A DNA stretch of 33,063 nt from JBBRXZ01 sp038232415. Its GTDB lineage: Bacteria > Patescibacteriota > Saccharimonadia > Saccharimonadales > UBA4665. A program made the position numbers and the translations under genes. Positions 22,522-30,425 of this stretch are shown in pieces. The notes under the pieces are model-generated. The model had not been told where the DNA came from. It worked only from the letters and a program-made list of their open reading frames with translations, and searched no databases. The stretch is taken from the NCBI GenBank assembly GCA_038232415.1, contig JBBSHY010000008.1:1-33063 (forward strand), read 5' to 3'. Within the stretch, counting starts at the first letter, position 1. The number at the start of each line of letters is the position of its first letter.

Positions 22522-22544
22522 TAAGATAACGGAGGTCAATATCG

Positions 22545-22621
22545 TGGCGGGCCCGACCGGATTCGAACCGGCGATCTCCTCCGTGACAGGGAGGCGTGAT
22601 AGGCCTCTTCACTACGAGCCC
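22545..22621 (-). tRNA. tRNA-Asp (anticodon GTC)
   Basis: A 77-base cloverleaf on the minus strand. Acceptor GGGCTCG pairs with CGGGCCC (one G-U), the anticodon stem CCTCC/GGAGG holds CTGTCAC, and the T arm has CCGGTTCGAATCCGG. CCA is encoded. It marks the right border of the cassette-like array, and its 3' end resembles the head of the array repeats. Confidence 0.96.
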
Positions 22622-22684
22622 GAATCTACATGAAAAGACAGGGGTAATCATAGCAATACAAGGTATAAAAAGCAAACGTTAAGG

Positions 22685-23773
22685 TTACCCTTTAATATAT
22701 AGCCGGGGAGGATTACTAGTCTGGAGAGGTTTAATATAGCTGTTTATATTTTTTAGCGTGAACTGAATGTGGGCGGCATGGACGCCACCGGCACCGGCGT
22801 CTAGAACTTTAACTATTTCCAGGGTATAGCCGGTATTGACGATACCGGATACCTGCCCCGGCTTTAGCTTGAAGATTTCAGCACTAAGCATGGGCGGAAT
22901 ATCCTTATCGCTTCGTGTCAGATTAACGGGGTACTTTCCGCCATTAGCTTTGGTAGCAGGGTCATCAGAGGTTTGAGCGGCAACGCTAGCGAAATCTGCC
23001 CCGCCTTTTAACTGCCTAAGGGCGCTCTCGGCCCGGCCCATCGTAACTGTATCAAGCCGGGTTACGACGGCCTGTGCCAGTAACTGTTGTTTAAGCTCAC
23101 GTTTGAAGTCAGCCTCCTTCCATCCCCAGAACTCATTCAACACCTCTCTGAAGACCCGGTCATTATTACCCAGACGATTTTCACTCCTCACCAATGCGAG
23201 CTGGTTTGCGGCCGCTTGATCAGGCACATTAACCCCGTGTTGTGTAGCCAACTGTTTAATATAAGCGTCCTGAATAACCTGGTTCATGGCCTGCTTTTTT
23301 AGACGTGTCAGCTGGCTGCGGCCATCTTTGGTTGAGAAGTTTGCCTGCTGCTGGGTCCGGTAGTAATGCATGTTACGGCGAAGTTCAAACAGATATGACT
23401 CATAGCTTACCCAGGTATTCCCGGCTTTAGCCACAGGAAATGGCACTATGCGTGTTACATCATAAATAAAAGTTGAAGTACTCTGAAATTTATAAAGACT
23501 TAGCCCGCAAATCGTAAAAAAACTCACTAATACAAGGATCAGTAGAGCCAATGATATCCGTACCACCCGGTGTTTGGAATGTTGCAATGGGTAGATGTAT
23601 TTACGGGCGCTGGACAGCACTTCTTCGCGGTGGTCGCCTACCGTGTCATTGGTAATACGCGGAACATTGCTAAGGGCATCATTTACCCGCTCTTCAGTGG
23701 ATTTAGCACGTTTATACGGCCTGCGGATAACCGTGGATAGTTTAGGCTTTTTTAGCTTCTTAAGTCTCTTCAT
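22685..23773 (-). CDS. Membrane-anchored parvulin-type peptidyl-prolyl isomerase
   Basis: A 362-residue SurA/PrsA-like chaperone. A basic cytoplasmic N-terminus of about 70 residues leads to one transmembrane helix (ISLALLILVLVSFFTICGL). A helical SurA N-domain follows (QAMNQVIQDAYIKQLATQHGV), then a PPIC domain with LKGGADFASVAAQTSDDP, NGGKYPVNLT and LKPGQVSGIVNTGYTLEIVKV. It should help fold exported proteins outside the membrane. I chose ATG 23773 (MKRLKKLKKP), which overlaps the PH-domain gene by 14 bases. Confidence 0.88.
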   Translation of the reverse strand: MKRLKKLKKPKLSTVIRRPYKRAKSTEERVNDALSNVPRITNDTVGDHREEVLSSARKYIYPLQHSKHRVVRISLALLILVLVSFFTICGLSLYKFQSTSTFIYDVTRIVPFPVAKAGNTWVSYESYLFELRRNMHYYRTQQQANFSTKDGRSQLTRLKKQAMNQVIQDAYIKQLATQHGVNVPDQAAANQLALVRSENRLGNNDRVFREVLNEFWGWKEADFKRELKQQLLAQAVVTRLDTVTMGRAESALRQLKGGADFASVAAQTSDDPATKANGGKYPVNLTRSDKDIPPMLSAEIFKLKPGQVSGIVNTGYTLEIVKVLDAGAGGVHAAHIQFTLKNINSYIKPLQTSNPPRLYIKG

Positions 23774-24326
23774 TATCCTGTATTGACTGGAACGGTGCAC
23801 TTATATAGGGGGTAGTGGTAACGCCTGCCCCGCGCAGAATACTTAGGAGCTGTTTCTGAATCCGTGCCGGATGATGAACATCGTGAATTATCAGATCTCC
23901 TACGTATGTCTGCATCTTTATTGTACCAAACCCCAATAGTGTCTGTTGCAGTCCGGATACCTCGTAGTTTACCGACTGAATTTGAGCTAAGCCGAGGTCT
24001 GCAACCGCGCGGTGGAATAAACCTTTCTGGGTAATCTGAATAAACCGCTGGTCAGTCATGATAAAAACACTGAAATGCCAGCCAATCCAACTTGGCGCAA
24101 AGATCAACAAACCCATTAGACAACCGATTGCCAGGCCACCAAAAAACGCGCCAAATCCCAGCTCGGGTTTAATAGCAGCCGGGATAACACCCAGCACCGG
24201 ACCGAACATGCCAAAGACCAGGCCTTTACGCATAGTAACCGGGTGCTTATGAAATACAAACAGCACTTCTTCGTCATCAAACTGATCTTCAAAATATTTA
24301 TGAGTTGTTTGTGTGGCTTCTGCCAT
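23760..24326 (-). CDS. PH-domain (YdbS-like) membrane protein
   Basis: A 188-residue protein with two adjacent hydrophobic segments at about 35-80 (GLVFGMFGPVLGVIPAA and FGGLAIGCLMGLLIF). A bacterial PH domain follows: FIMTDQRFIQITQKGLFHRAVADLGLAQIQSVNYE, then QTLLGFGTIKMQT. The motif DLxxIQSV is typical of bPH2/YdbS-type proteins, whose role is unclear. It overlaps the parvulin gene and the two are probably cotranscribed. Confidence 0.8.
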   Translation of the reverse strand: MAEATQTTHKYFEDQFDDEEVLFVFHKHPVTMRKGLVFGMFGPVLGVIPAAIKPELGFGAFFGGLAIGCLMGLLIFAPSWIGWHFSVFIMTDQRFIQITQKGLFHRAVADLGLAQIQSVNYEVSGLQQTLLGFGTIKMQTYVGDLIIHDVHHPARIQKQLLSILRGAGVTTTPYISAPFQSIQDNEET

Positions 24327-24354
24327 ACCGCTTATTTTACCAGTAATTAGGTTT

Positions 24355-24429
24355 TGGTGCCCCCGGACGGATTCGAACCGCCAGCTTCTCCTTAGGACGG
24401 AGTTATTTTATCCATTGAACTACAGGGGC
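24355..24429 (-). tRNA. tRNA-Arg (anticodon CCT)
   Basis: A 75-base cloverleaf on the minus strand. Acceptor GCCCCTG pairs with CGGGGGC (one U-G), and the T arm has GGCGGTTCGAATCCGTC. The anticodon loop GTCCTAA is closed by CTCC/GGAG, with an A.A mismatch at the stem base. CCA is encoded. It reads AGG. Confidence 0.94.
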
Positions 24430-24457
24430 CAGTTTTGATTGTATCAGTTTAAAGAAG

Positions 24458-24922
24458 TTATTGCCTCTCGGCGTCTTCATAGATGTGGGCATATTCTGAT
24501 TTGTCGTAGTTGAACAATTCAGTGCTATCAAAGAAGTTAGCTACTTCGTTTTCACCGGTCTTTTTGGAATCTGAAGCGTGGATAAGATTGCGGCCGGTAC
24601 CAATGGCCAGATCACCCCTGATCGAGCCGGGAGCTGCCTCCCGAGGGTTGGTAGCGCCCACAAGCATCCTGACAGAGTTAACGCATTGGTAACCTTCCCA
24701 GGCCATCAGGATAACCGGCGAGCTCTTCATAAACTGTTCCAAACCCTTGTAAAATGACTTCTCAACGTGCTCCGCATAGTGAGTACGCAGAATGGCTTGG
24801 TCGAGACTGGCCATTTTCATGCCGATGATTTTTAGACCTTTTTGCTCTAATCGGGTAATTATTTCACCTACCAGACCCCGTTGAATGGCGTCCGGTTTAA
24901 TTATGATGAGAGTTCGTTCCAT
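24458..24922 (-). CDS. ndk: Nucleoside diphosphate kinase
   Basis: Ndk equalises nucleoside triphosphate pools by phosphotransfer through a histidine. The 154 residues begin MERTLIIIKPDAIQRGLVGEI and contain NSVRMLVGATNP and the active site RNLIHASDS with His115. The usual Gly after the His is Ala. A small insertion (DSKKTGENEVANFF) follows, typical of the longer bacterial forms. It lies between tRNA-Arg and the divergent recombinase gene. Confidence 0.94.
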   Translation of the reverse strand: MERTLIIIKPDAIQRGLVGEIITRLEQKGLKIIGMKMASLDQAILRTHYAEHVEKSFYKGLEQFMKSSPVILMAWEGYQCVNSVRMLVGATNPREAAPGSIRGDLAIGTGRNLIHASDSKKTGENEVANFFDSTELFNYDKSEYAHIYEDAERQ

Positions 24923-24991
24923 AGAGGTCCTTATTTAGCTTGATCTAATTCTAACAGATACCAATGAGTTAGGCCATGAGGTCTAAACTTC

Positions 24992-25003
24992 TTTTGCTAC
25001 AAT
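24992..25003 (+). promoter_or_regulatory. Extended -10 box of the recombinase gene
   Basis: TGCTACAAT is an extended -10 ending 6 bases before the ATG at 25010. No Shine-Dalgarno is present. The message should be leaderless. Confidence 0.5.
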
Positions 25004-25009
25004 GAGGTT

Positions 25010-25927
25010 ATGCTATTTGCTAAAGCCAAAACTGATTTTCTGGAATACCTGGAGATTGAACAGAATCGTTCGCAAAAGACCATCCAGAATTATGACCATT
25101 ATCTGACACGATTAATTGATTTTGCCGGTGATATAAAAATTGCCGATATAAACCCCGAACTCATCCGTAAATGGCGGCTATGGCTGAACCGTCTGGGTAC
25201 TAACAGCTCCGATGAACTGGGCAAAGCCACGCAAAATTATCACCTTATAGCTCTGCGCAGCTTTTTGAAATATTGCGCTAAGCGTGACCTGACCGCCTTG
25301 ACGGCTGACAAGATTGAGCTGGCCCGCACTAAGCGTAAACAGGTAACGTTTCTGAATGAAGATGAGTTGGAACGGGTATTTGCCCAACCGGACTTGAACA
25401 CACTAAGCGGTATAAGAGACAGGGCTATTCTGGAGTTGCTCTTTAGTTCAGGACTGCGCGTTAGCGAACTAGTCGGTCTGGACCGGGATCACATTAATCT
25501 GAAACGGCGAGAGTTCATGGTCCGCGGCAAAGGCCAGAAAGACCGGCCGATCTTTATTAGCGCCGAAGCTGCCAAGTGGGTTGAACACTACTTAGGCAAG
25601 CGGGAAGACACGGCAAAACCGTTATTTGTCCGCTATAGCGGCCGCAAACAGGTTGATCTATCCGGCAACTTCCATCGGCTAACCGTACGCAGCGTGCAGC
25701 GGATCGTAGCCCGGGCTGCCCTGCTGGGCGGCATCACAAAACACGTTAGTCCGCATACCCTCCGGCACTCTTTTGCAACAGATTTACTAATGAACGGCGC
25801 CGATATACGCAGCGTACAGGCCATGCTCGGGCATAGTAACATCGCTACAACCCAGATCTACACCCACGTTACCGACCCGCATCTGCGCGCTGTGCACGAG
25901 AAATTCCACCGGCATGCGGAAACTTAA
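25010..25927 (+). CDS. XerC/XerD-type tyrosine recombinase
   Basis: A 305-residue tyrosine recombinase of normal Xer length. An N-terminal SAM-like domain (1-105; LEYLEIEQNRSQKTIQNYDH) is followed by a catalytic domain with Arg150 (SGLRVSEL), Lys174 (GKGQKDR), His249 and Arg252 (PHTLRHSF), His275 (LGHSNI) and nucleophile Tyr284 (QIYTH). All are present. Xer enzymes resolve chromosome dimers at dif. It is the only recombinase in the window, and the repeat array begins 2.4 kb away, so it is the natural candidate to act there. That link is inference. It lacks the extra helix insertion expected of IntI. Confidence 0.92.
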   Translation: MLFAKAKTDFLEYLEIEQNRSQKTIQNYDHYLTRLIDFAGDIKIADINPELIRKWRLWLNRLGTNSSDELGKATQNYHLIALRSFLKYCAKRDLTALTADKIELARTKRKQVTFLNEDELERVFAQPDLNTLSGIRDRAILELLFSSGLRVSELVGLDRDHINLKRREFMVRGKGQKDRPIFISAEAAKWVEHYLGKREDTAKPLFVRYSGRKQVDLSGNFHRLTVRSVQRIVARAALLGGITKHVSPHTLRHSFATDLLMNGADIRSVQAMLGHSNIATTQIYTHVTDPHLRAVHEKFHRHAET

Positions 25928-25941
25928 CCTAAGAACTATTC

Positions 25942-27045
25942 TTATAGAGGAGTACCGGGATTACATACCGTTTGTGAAGTAGGATCGCCAGGTGCAAGCT
26001 TGAGCTGCTTACAGATATCTCCCATTGTCTCCAGACCGAAATCTGAATGCGGATAGTTGTTGCGTGATGGGATTCTAACCTGTACGCGCCGAAGGACATC
26101 CTGAGCTTTACCTGTGGAGTCTACCAGGGTCTGGGCATTTTTTATCCCCAGTAATGTGGTGCCACTATAAGCCCTGATGGATACCCTTGATTTACCGTAG
26201 GGCAAAGACCGTAAGTCGAGCAGGTAGTTAACGCTATTCAGGTTTGTTATCTTAACGTTGCAGTTTAAGGGCTGGCTCTGTGCATGGCAGTTACCAGGCA
26301 CGATTGTGCCACCATCATCACCGGTATTGCTAGTATAACTGGAGTTCTCGTAGGCCGCAGGAGGAGTAGAACCACCTGATTCCTTCGGATACAGAAATGC
26401 CGTGGAGGTGTTGGCTATTAAACTGTCTCTATTTATCTGATTCCTGCCTAAGGGTGTAATACCGACTCTGAGGACGCTAGCTGAAGAATTCCAGCTACTA
26501 ATAGGCGTAAAAATGCCGCTACTAGTCCTGAATCTAATTGTTCCCCCGTTATCAGAGCCTTGCCAGCCAATAACCAGTGAATCTATAATAGTGTCCGCCC
26601 CAGCCGCATTGACACCGGTAATCTCTACTATTTTTGACTGGTCTACGTCAATGGCGCTATATTCTAAAGATTTAGGTTCAGGATCAATCGTCAGGCAGGT
26701 CCACTTAACACCCGCGTCATTACCTACTTTAGTGTCCCTAAGAGAGTCAGCGGTATGATCGCTTAAATCAGCAGTGGTTTCACCACAGTTAGTTTTATGC
26801 TCCCTGTAACCGGCGTTAATAGCTTTAGCGGCATCATTTACGCCCGCCTCGGCAGCATAATAGGCCTGTGTGCTTAAATGTTTATCCAGCGCGCTACGTG
26901 TCTCTTTTCGCATAAGCGCGGCAAAACCGACTGTTATCAGGCTTAGCACCAATATAAGTACTATGGCAATAATTATAGAAGCAAAGCCAGCCTGCCACTC
27001 ATCCTGCCCCTTATATAGCTTGAATTTTGATGTTTGCATAACCAT
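25942..27045 (-). CDS. PilX-like type IV pilus assembly protein
   Basis: About 367 residues from ATG 27045 (MVMQTSKFKLYKGQDEW), chosen because AAGG sits 6 bases upstream. A hydrophobic helix, GFASIIIAIVLILVLSLITVG, is followed by ALMRKETRSALDKHLSTQAYYAAEAGVNDAAKAI, the YxAEAG segment typical of PilX/VirB-like pilus accessory proteins. A large extracellular region then has several cysteines. It lies 8 bases after the preceding prepilin gene, in the pilus cluster. The detailed role is inferred from family and context. Confidence 0.75.
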   Translation of the reverse strand: MVMQTSKFKLYKGQDEWQAGFASIIIAIVLILVLSLITVGFAALMRKETRSALDKHLSTQAYYAAEAGVNDAAKAINAGYREHKTNCGETTADLSDHTADSLRDTKVGNDAGVKWTCLTIDPEPKSLEYSAIDVDQSKIVEITGVNAAGADTIIDSLVIGWQGSDNGGTIRFRTSSGIFTPISSWNSSASVLRVGITPLGRNQINRDSLIANTSTAFLYPKESGGSTPPAAYENSSYTSNTGDDGGTIVPGNCHAQSQPLNCNVKITNLNSVNYLLDLRSLPYGKSRVSIRAYSGTTLLGIKNAQTLVDSTGKAQDVLRRVQVRIPSRNNYPHSDFGLETMGDICKQLKLAPGDPTSQTVCNPGTPL

Positions 27046-27053
27046 ATTGTACC

Positions 27054-27782
27054 TTATTCTGCCCTTTTGGTTACAGTTGTGCTTATACCAGAGGTGCCGC
27101 AATATTCCGTACCGGTGCCGCCCTTACAAATCGCATGACCGTCAGGATTATCTACCTGGACTAAATCATCATCGCCATAGGCCATCCAGGTATCTATCTT
27201 ATATATATGAAGATTAGTTTCCGTAACAGTTTCTGACACTTTGAACCGGGTTAGCCGCATATGATCCGGTATTAAGTCACTGCCATCGCCGGAAGAATCT
27301 GAGTCAGTAGGAGTGGGGTTAAATAAATTAAGCGGCTTACAGTTAGCGCTATTGGTCATCGTATCCCGCCATAAAACATGGGGGGTCTGGGCGGTAGGCG
27401 TGTAAGATCCGTCAGCTCCCTTCTCCCGGTCCAGCACATAACTGTAACGTGTAGTATTAATGCAATATGAGTAGACAGGCACAGGTACTCCGGCTGTAAG
27501 TGTTCCCGCCGCGCAAGTCCGTTGATTGTGGGGGTCTGCTAGCGGGGGCGGGTTACAGGGGGAGGGTGTAGAACCATTAAACTGCAAAACAGAAGACAAA
27601 TCTGAGGTTATGTTTCGGGAGGTATTTTGTAAATTAGCCGAATTTACGCCCTTGGTATACAAGTGCCCTATCTGGATCATAATGACCGACGCCATAACCA
27701 AAATTACTGATAGCACGCTAAGGGCTATAAGGAGCTCAACTATAGTAAAGCCTTGCCCGGATTTTACACTTTTAATTCTCAT
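27054..27782 (-). CDS. Prepilin-like protein (PilW/PilV type)
   Basis: A 242-residue minor pilin. A type III signal peptide, SGQGFTIVELLIALSVLSV, has cleavage expected between Gly11 and Phe12 and Glu at +5. The long N-terminal helix reaches about residue 60, and a globular part follows with six or more cysteines. It needs the prepilin peptidase encoded upstream in the cluster. It is directly followed by the PilX-like gene. Confidence 0.85.
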   Translation of the reverse strand: MRIKSVKSGQGFTIVELLIALSVLSVILVMASVIMIQIGHLYTKGVNSANLQNTSRNITSDLSSVLQFNGSTPSPCNPPPLADPHNQRTCAAGTLTAGVPVPVYSYCINTTRYSYVLDREKGADGSYTPTAQTPHVLWRDTMTNSANCKPLNLFNPTPTDSDSSGDGSDLIPDHMRLTRFKVSETVTETNLHIYKIDTWMAYGDDDLVQVDNPDGHAICKGGTGTEYCGTSGISTTVTKRAE

Positions 27783-27921
27783 GGTATTTATTGTCCGCTA
27801 ACAGCTTTAAGCATAAACATTACTTTAAAGCATTGCACCCTCAGATAGCAAGGGGAGAATAAGCGACTAGACGCTTACATTTCGGCATGCTACCCTAAAC
27901 ATAAGCTATAAGGAGAAAAGC

Positions 27922-28434
27922 GTGAAACTCTCAAAAAAAGGCCTAGCGGCCGCCGGTAGTATAGGAATAGTGGTTATTATAGGCTCCGGAGCTTATATAT
28001 ACGACTCGCACGGCTCTAAAAAAAATAAAGAAGCCGGTAGAAACAATAGTTCGGGCACATCATCAATCCAAAATCCAAACTCAATTTATGACAATGCGGT
28101 TAAGCAAAAGGCGCCGACATTCAAACCAGGCGATAAAAAAGTCCTTGGTACCACTCAACGTCAGACCACGCCCCCACAGACTAGTTCACCCGGGGCCGGC
28201 CCAAACGAAACCCAAAGAATTAAAGGTATTATAACCGAACCGCAAGCCGGACACTATAAACTGCTTAATCCCCAAGCTAGAGAACAAAGCCTGGATCTTG
28301 ACTTCAGCAAATCAAAGAACAATCCTAAACCGTTTGTAAATTCCTCTATCGTAACAGTTACCGGTAAGTTTTCCAGAGTCAGTACCGGCGACAATTACAC
28401 CCTTGTACTAGTAGTTGACTCTATCCAAAAGTAA
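27922..28434 (+). CDS. Membrane-anchored extracytoplasmic protein, unknown
   Basis: A 170-residue protein from GTG 27922 with AAGGAG 7 bases upstream. A basic start is followed by one hydrophobic helix, AAAGSIGIVVIIGSGAYIY, a Ser/Asn/Pro/Thr-rich linker to about 95 and a compact C-terminal domain. That domain (IKGIITEPQAGHYKLL, then SIVTVTGKFSRV and YTLVLVVDSIQK) looks like an OB-type beta barrel. It is on the strand opposite to the pilus genes that flank it on both sides. It may be a lipid-independent anchored surface protein. Its function is not known. Confidence 0.65.
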   Translation: MKLSKKGLAAAGSIGIVVIIGSGAYIYDSHGSKKNKEAGRNNSSGTSSIQNPNSIYDNAVKQKAPTFKPGDKKVLGTTQRQTTPPQTSSPGAGPNETQRIKGIITEPQAGHYKLLNPQAREQSLDLDFSKSKNNPKPFVNSSIVTVTGKFSRVSTGDNYTLVLVVDSIQK

Positions 28435-28447
28435 ATCTTTAGTTTGC

Positions 28448-29560
28448 TTAAGGGGTGCAATAAGGGGTATTAATCGGCTCGCTATGGTAATCCGCCTGCC
28501 AGATGTAATAATAACCATTGTTTGGCGTCCACCACCCCACAATACCGCTAAAGACATACCAGTAAGTTCCCGGACCATAGATGCTGCCGGCTACAAATGC
28601 CGTTACACCAGCGCCAGGAGGCGGTGACCGGTCTAAAGCCAGATACCAGCCATCCAGATCCGCCCGTCTAGGGCCAAAAGTGTAGTAGTTGTTATAGCCC
28701 GAGATGTAAGTTGTGCACGTTGGCCGGATTTTCAAGTTAACTGTTTGGGTAGGATTTGCTGAATTTAGCGGTACGGTAGCAGGAGTAGACGAACAGCTCT
28801 CATAACCGGCCGGAACAACAAAGTCGACCTTATAGGCTCCGTTATCCTGAACGTCATTGAATGTCGCGGTCGAACTGACATCAGTATATTGGGCATCCGC
28901 ATTTGAGCCATTCGGCCTTTGCACATTTACAGGGGTACCCGCGCGGTCGACGAGATTATTACTATCACACGAAGGCGTCGTATCATCAGGATTTTGAGCA
29001 ATTTTTTTAACTTTTACGATCAGCTGGTAACGCGCATCGTCTATGGAAATACTATTGGGGTCCGATGGCTCCAGTTTATGGACCCGGTAACTAAAGATTT
29101 CCTGCTGACGGCCTGCATTGCCAGGACCGTCCCAGCGCACCCGCAGTTCAAAATTATTACCGTTGCGGGTTACGCTCTCTTGGTACCTGTTATCGCCGCC
29201 TTGTTTACACTCATTAGGGTACGCAGTAGTGTCGGTGTTTGCATCAGGTGGAATAATGGTAGCGGACGAGAACTTAGTAATTGAAGCAGGCCCGGTCATG
29301 CAGAACGTTGTACGTGGAGTTGCAACGGGCGGCACACTTGTATCATTGATGGTGTTGTTATCGACCCCTACCCTCAAAAGCTCAACCTGTGAGCTAAGTA
29401 TACCGAGTGCCTGGGAGTGCTCTTCGGCGTTGCGTGATTGCCGCAGACCACCTGTAGCTGTGGCCGTAGAAATGGCAAAGGCCAAGCTAAGCACCGCCAG
29501 CACTATAAGTACCTCAACTATGGTATCACCAGATGAATTATGGAGTCTTATACGTTTCAT
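28448..29560 (-). CDS. Prepilin-like protein with large C-terminal domain
   Basis: About 370 residues from ATG 29560 (MKRIRLHNSSG), chosen because it shares a base with the upstream stop (TAATG). The type III signal is SSGDTIVEVLIVLAVLSLAF, with Asp at +1 of the mature protein and Glu at +5. The N-terminal helix carries a globular domain, and a Tyr/Gly/Trp-rich C-terminus (YNNYYTFGPRRADLDGWYL) suggests a cell-surface adhesive or tip pilin. It is coupled to the preceding prepilin gene. Confidence 0.82.
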   Translation of the reverse strand: MKRIRLHNSSGDTIVEVLIVLAVLSLAFAISTATATGGLRQSRNAEEHSQALGILSSQVELLRVGVDNNTINDTSVPPVATPRTTFCMTGPASITKFSSATIIPPDANTDTTAYPNECKQGGDNRYQESVTRNGNNFELRVRWDGPGNAGRQQEIFSYRVHKLEPSDPNSISIDDARYQLIVKVKKIAQNPDDTTPSCDSNNLVDRAGTPVNVQRPNGSNADAQYTDVSSTATFNDVQDNGAYKVDFVVPAGYESCSSTPATVPLNSANPTQTVNLKIRPTCTTYISGYNNYYTFGPRRADLDGWYLALDRSPPPGAGVTAFVAGSIYGPGTYWYVFSGIVGWWTPNNGYYYIWQADYHSEPINTPYCTP

Positions 29561-30399
29561 TATGATAGGCAAACTGGCGTGGAGTCAATTATTTTTATGG
29601 CGGTCGTTAAGCGCTGGCCGCTACCGCCGCCTATAGTAAGTGTACCGTACTGGCCATTACCGCTGTCAAAAGTTATCACTACGTTGGGTTGTGGATCCGG
29701 AGGTGTAAGGTCAGTCCATAAACCTCTTATCTCTGTGTCCATGTTTGATTCCGTTTCACCAAGAGTTGGTGAACTACCTTTTATAGGTATTACCCCGATG
29801 CTCTGCGCTCCGGATTGGAGCAACCCCGAACTATAACTGCCAAAGCTCTGGAAAAAACCAATTGAGTTAATCGTTGTCGCGGCTCCGGCAGCATCAATCT
29901 TGTCAACTCTGCAAACCTTCATTCCCCATTCTAAGACCTTTTTATCTATCGTTCCCGGGACAATCACGGGTTTAGCTTCACTAAACTTAGTCGGTAAAGG
30001 ATTAGCTGACCCGTCGGGAGCAAACTGTCGTTCGGCAATGGAATAAACTTTGTAACCCGTATAATTTGTACCGTGTGTTCCGAACTGGATAACTTTACCG
30101 CCAAACACACAATCTTTGTTAGTACCCTGTTCGTTAGATGGATTCGGTGTTATTACTGGTTCCCCCGTAGGGCCAGCGGTACAGCTAAAGTCGGAATTCG
30201 ATGGATAAAAACCATTGCCTACGTCATTAATAACCGCTTGTATGTCACTGTTTATTGCACTCATGCCTTGTTTGAATTCTGATTTTGACTGCTTACCCGA
30301 TATAAAGCTTGCGGCAATTGCGAACATAAAGCCGGATACAGCCATAAATATTAATACTTCGATGATTGTATAACCCCGAGGATTGAGACCGACGCGCAT
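29560..30399 (-). CDS. Prepilin-like protein (pseudopilin)
   Basis: A 279-residue prepilin with the type III signal LNPRGYTIIEVLIFMAVSGF, cleavage after Gly9 and Glu at +5. The mature region has four cysteines (DFSCTAG, NKDCVFG, KVCRVD, TPVCLS) that may form disulfides. It lies 26 bases after pilD and overlaps the next prepilin start by one base, so the three genes form an operon. Confidence 0.85.
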   Translation of the reverse strand: MRVGLNPRGYTIIEVLIFMAVSGFMFAIAASFISGKQSKSEFKQGMSAINSDIQAVINDVGNGFYPSNSDFSCTAGPTGEPVITPNPSNEQGTNKDCVFGGKVIQFGTHGTNYTGYKVYSIAERQFAPDGSANPLPTKFSEAKPVIVPGTIDKKVLEWGMKVCRVDKIDAAGAATTINSIGFFQSFGSYSSGLLQSGAQSIGVIPIKGSSPTLGETESNMDTEIRGLWTDLTPPDPQPNVVITFDSGNGQYGTLTIGGGSGQRLTTAIKIIDSTPVCLS

Positions 30400-30425
30400 G
30401 GTAAAAGTATAGCATAAGCGTTACC

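Noticed and set aside
26513..26758. Long frames on the strand opposite to the pilus and other genes
   Set aside because: They lie inside well-supported genes, have no ribosome site or family motif, and mirror the coding strand.
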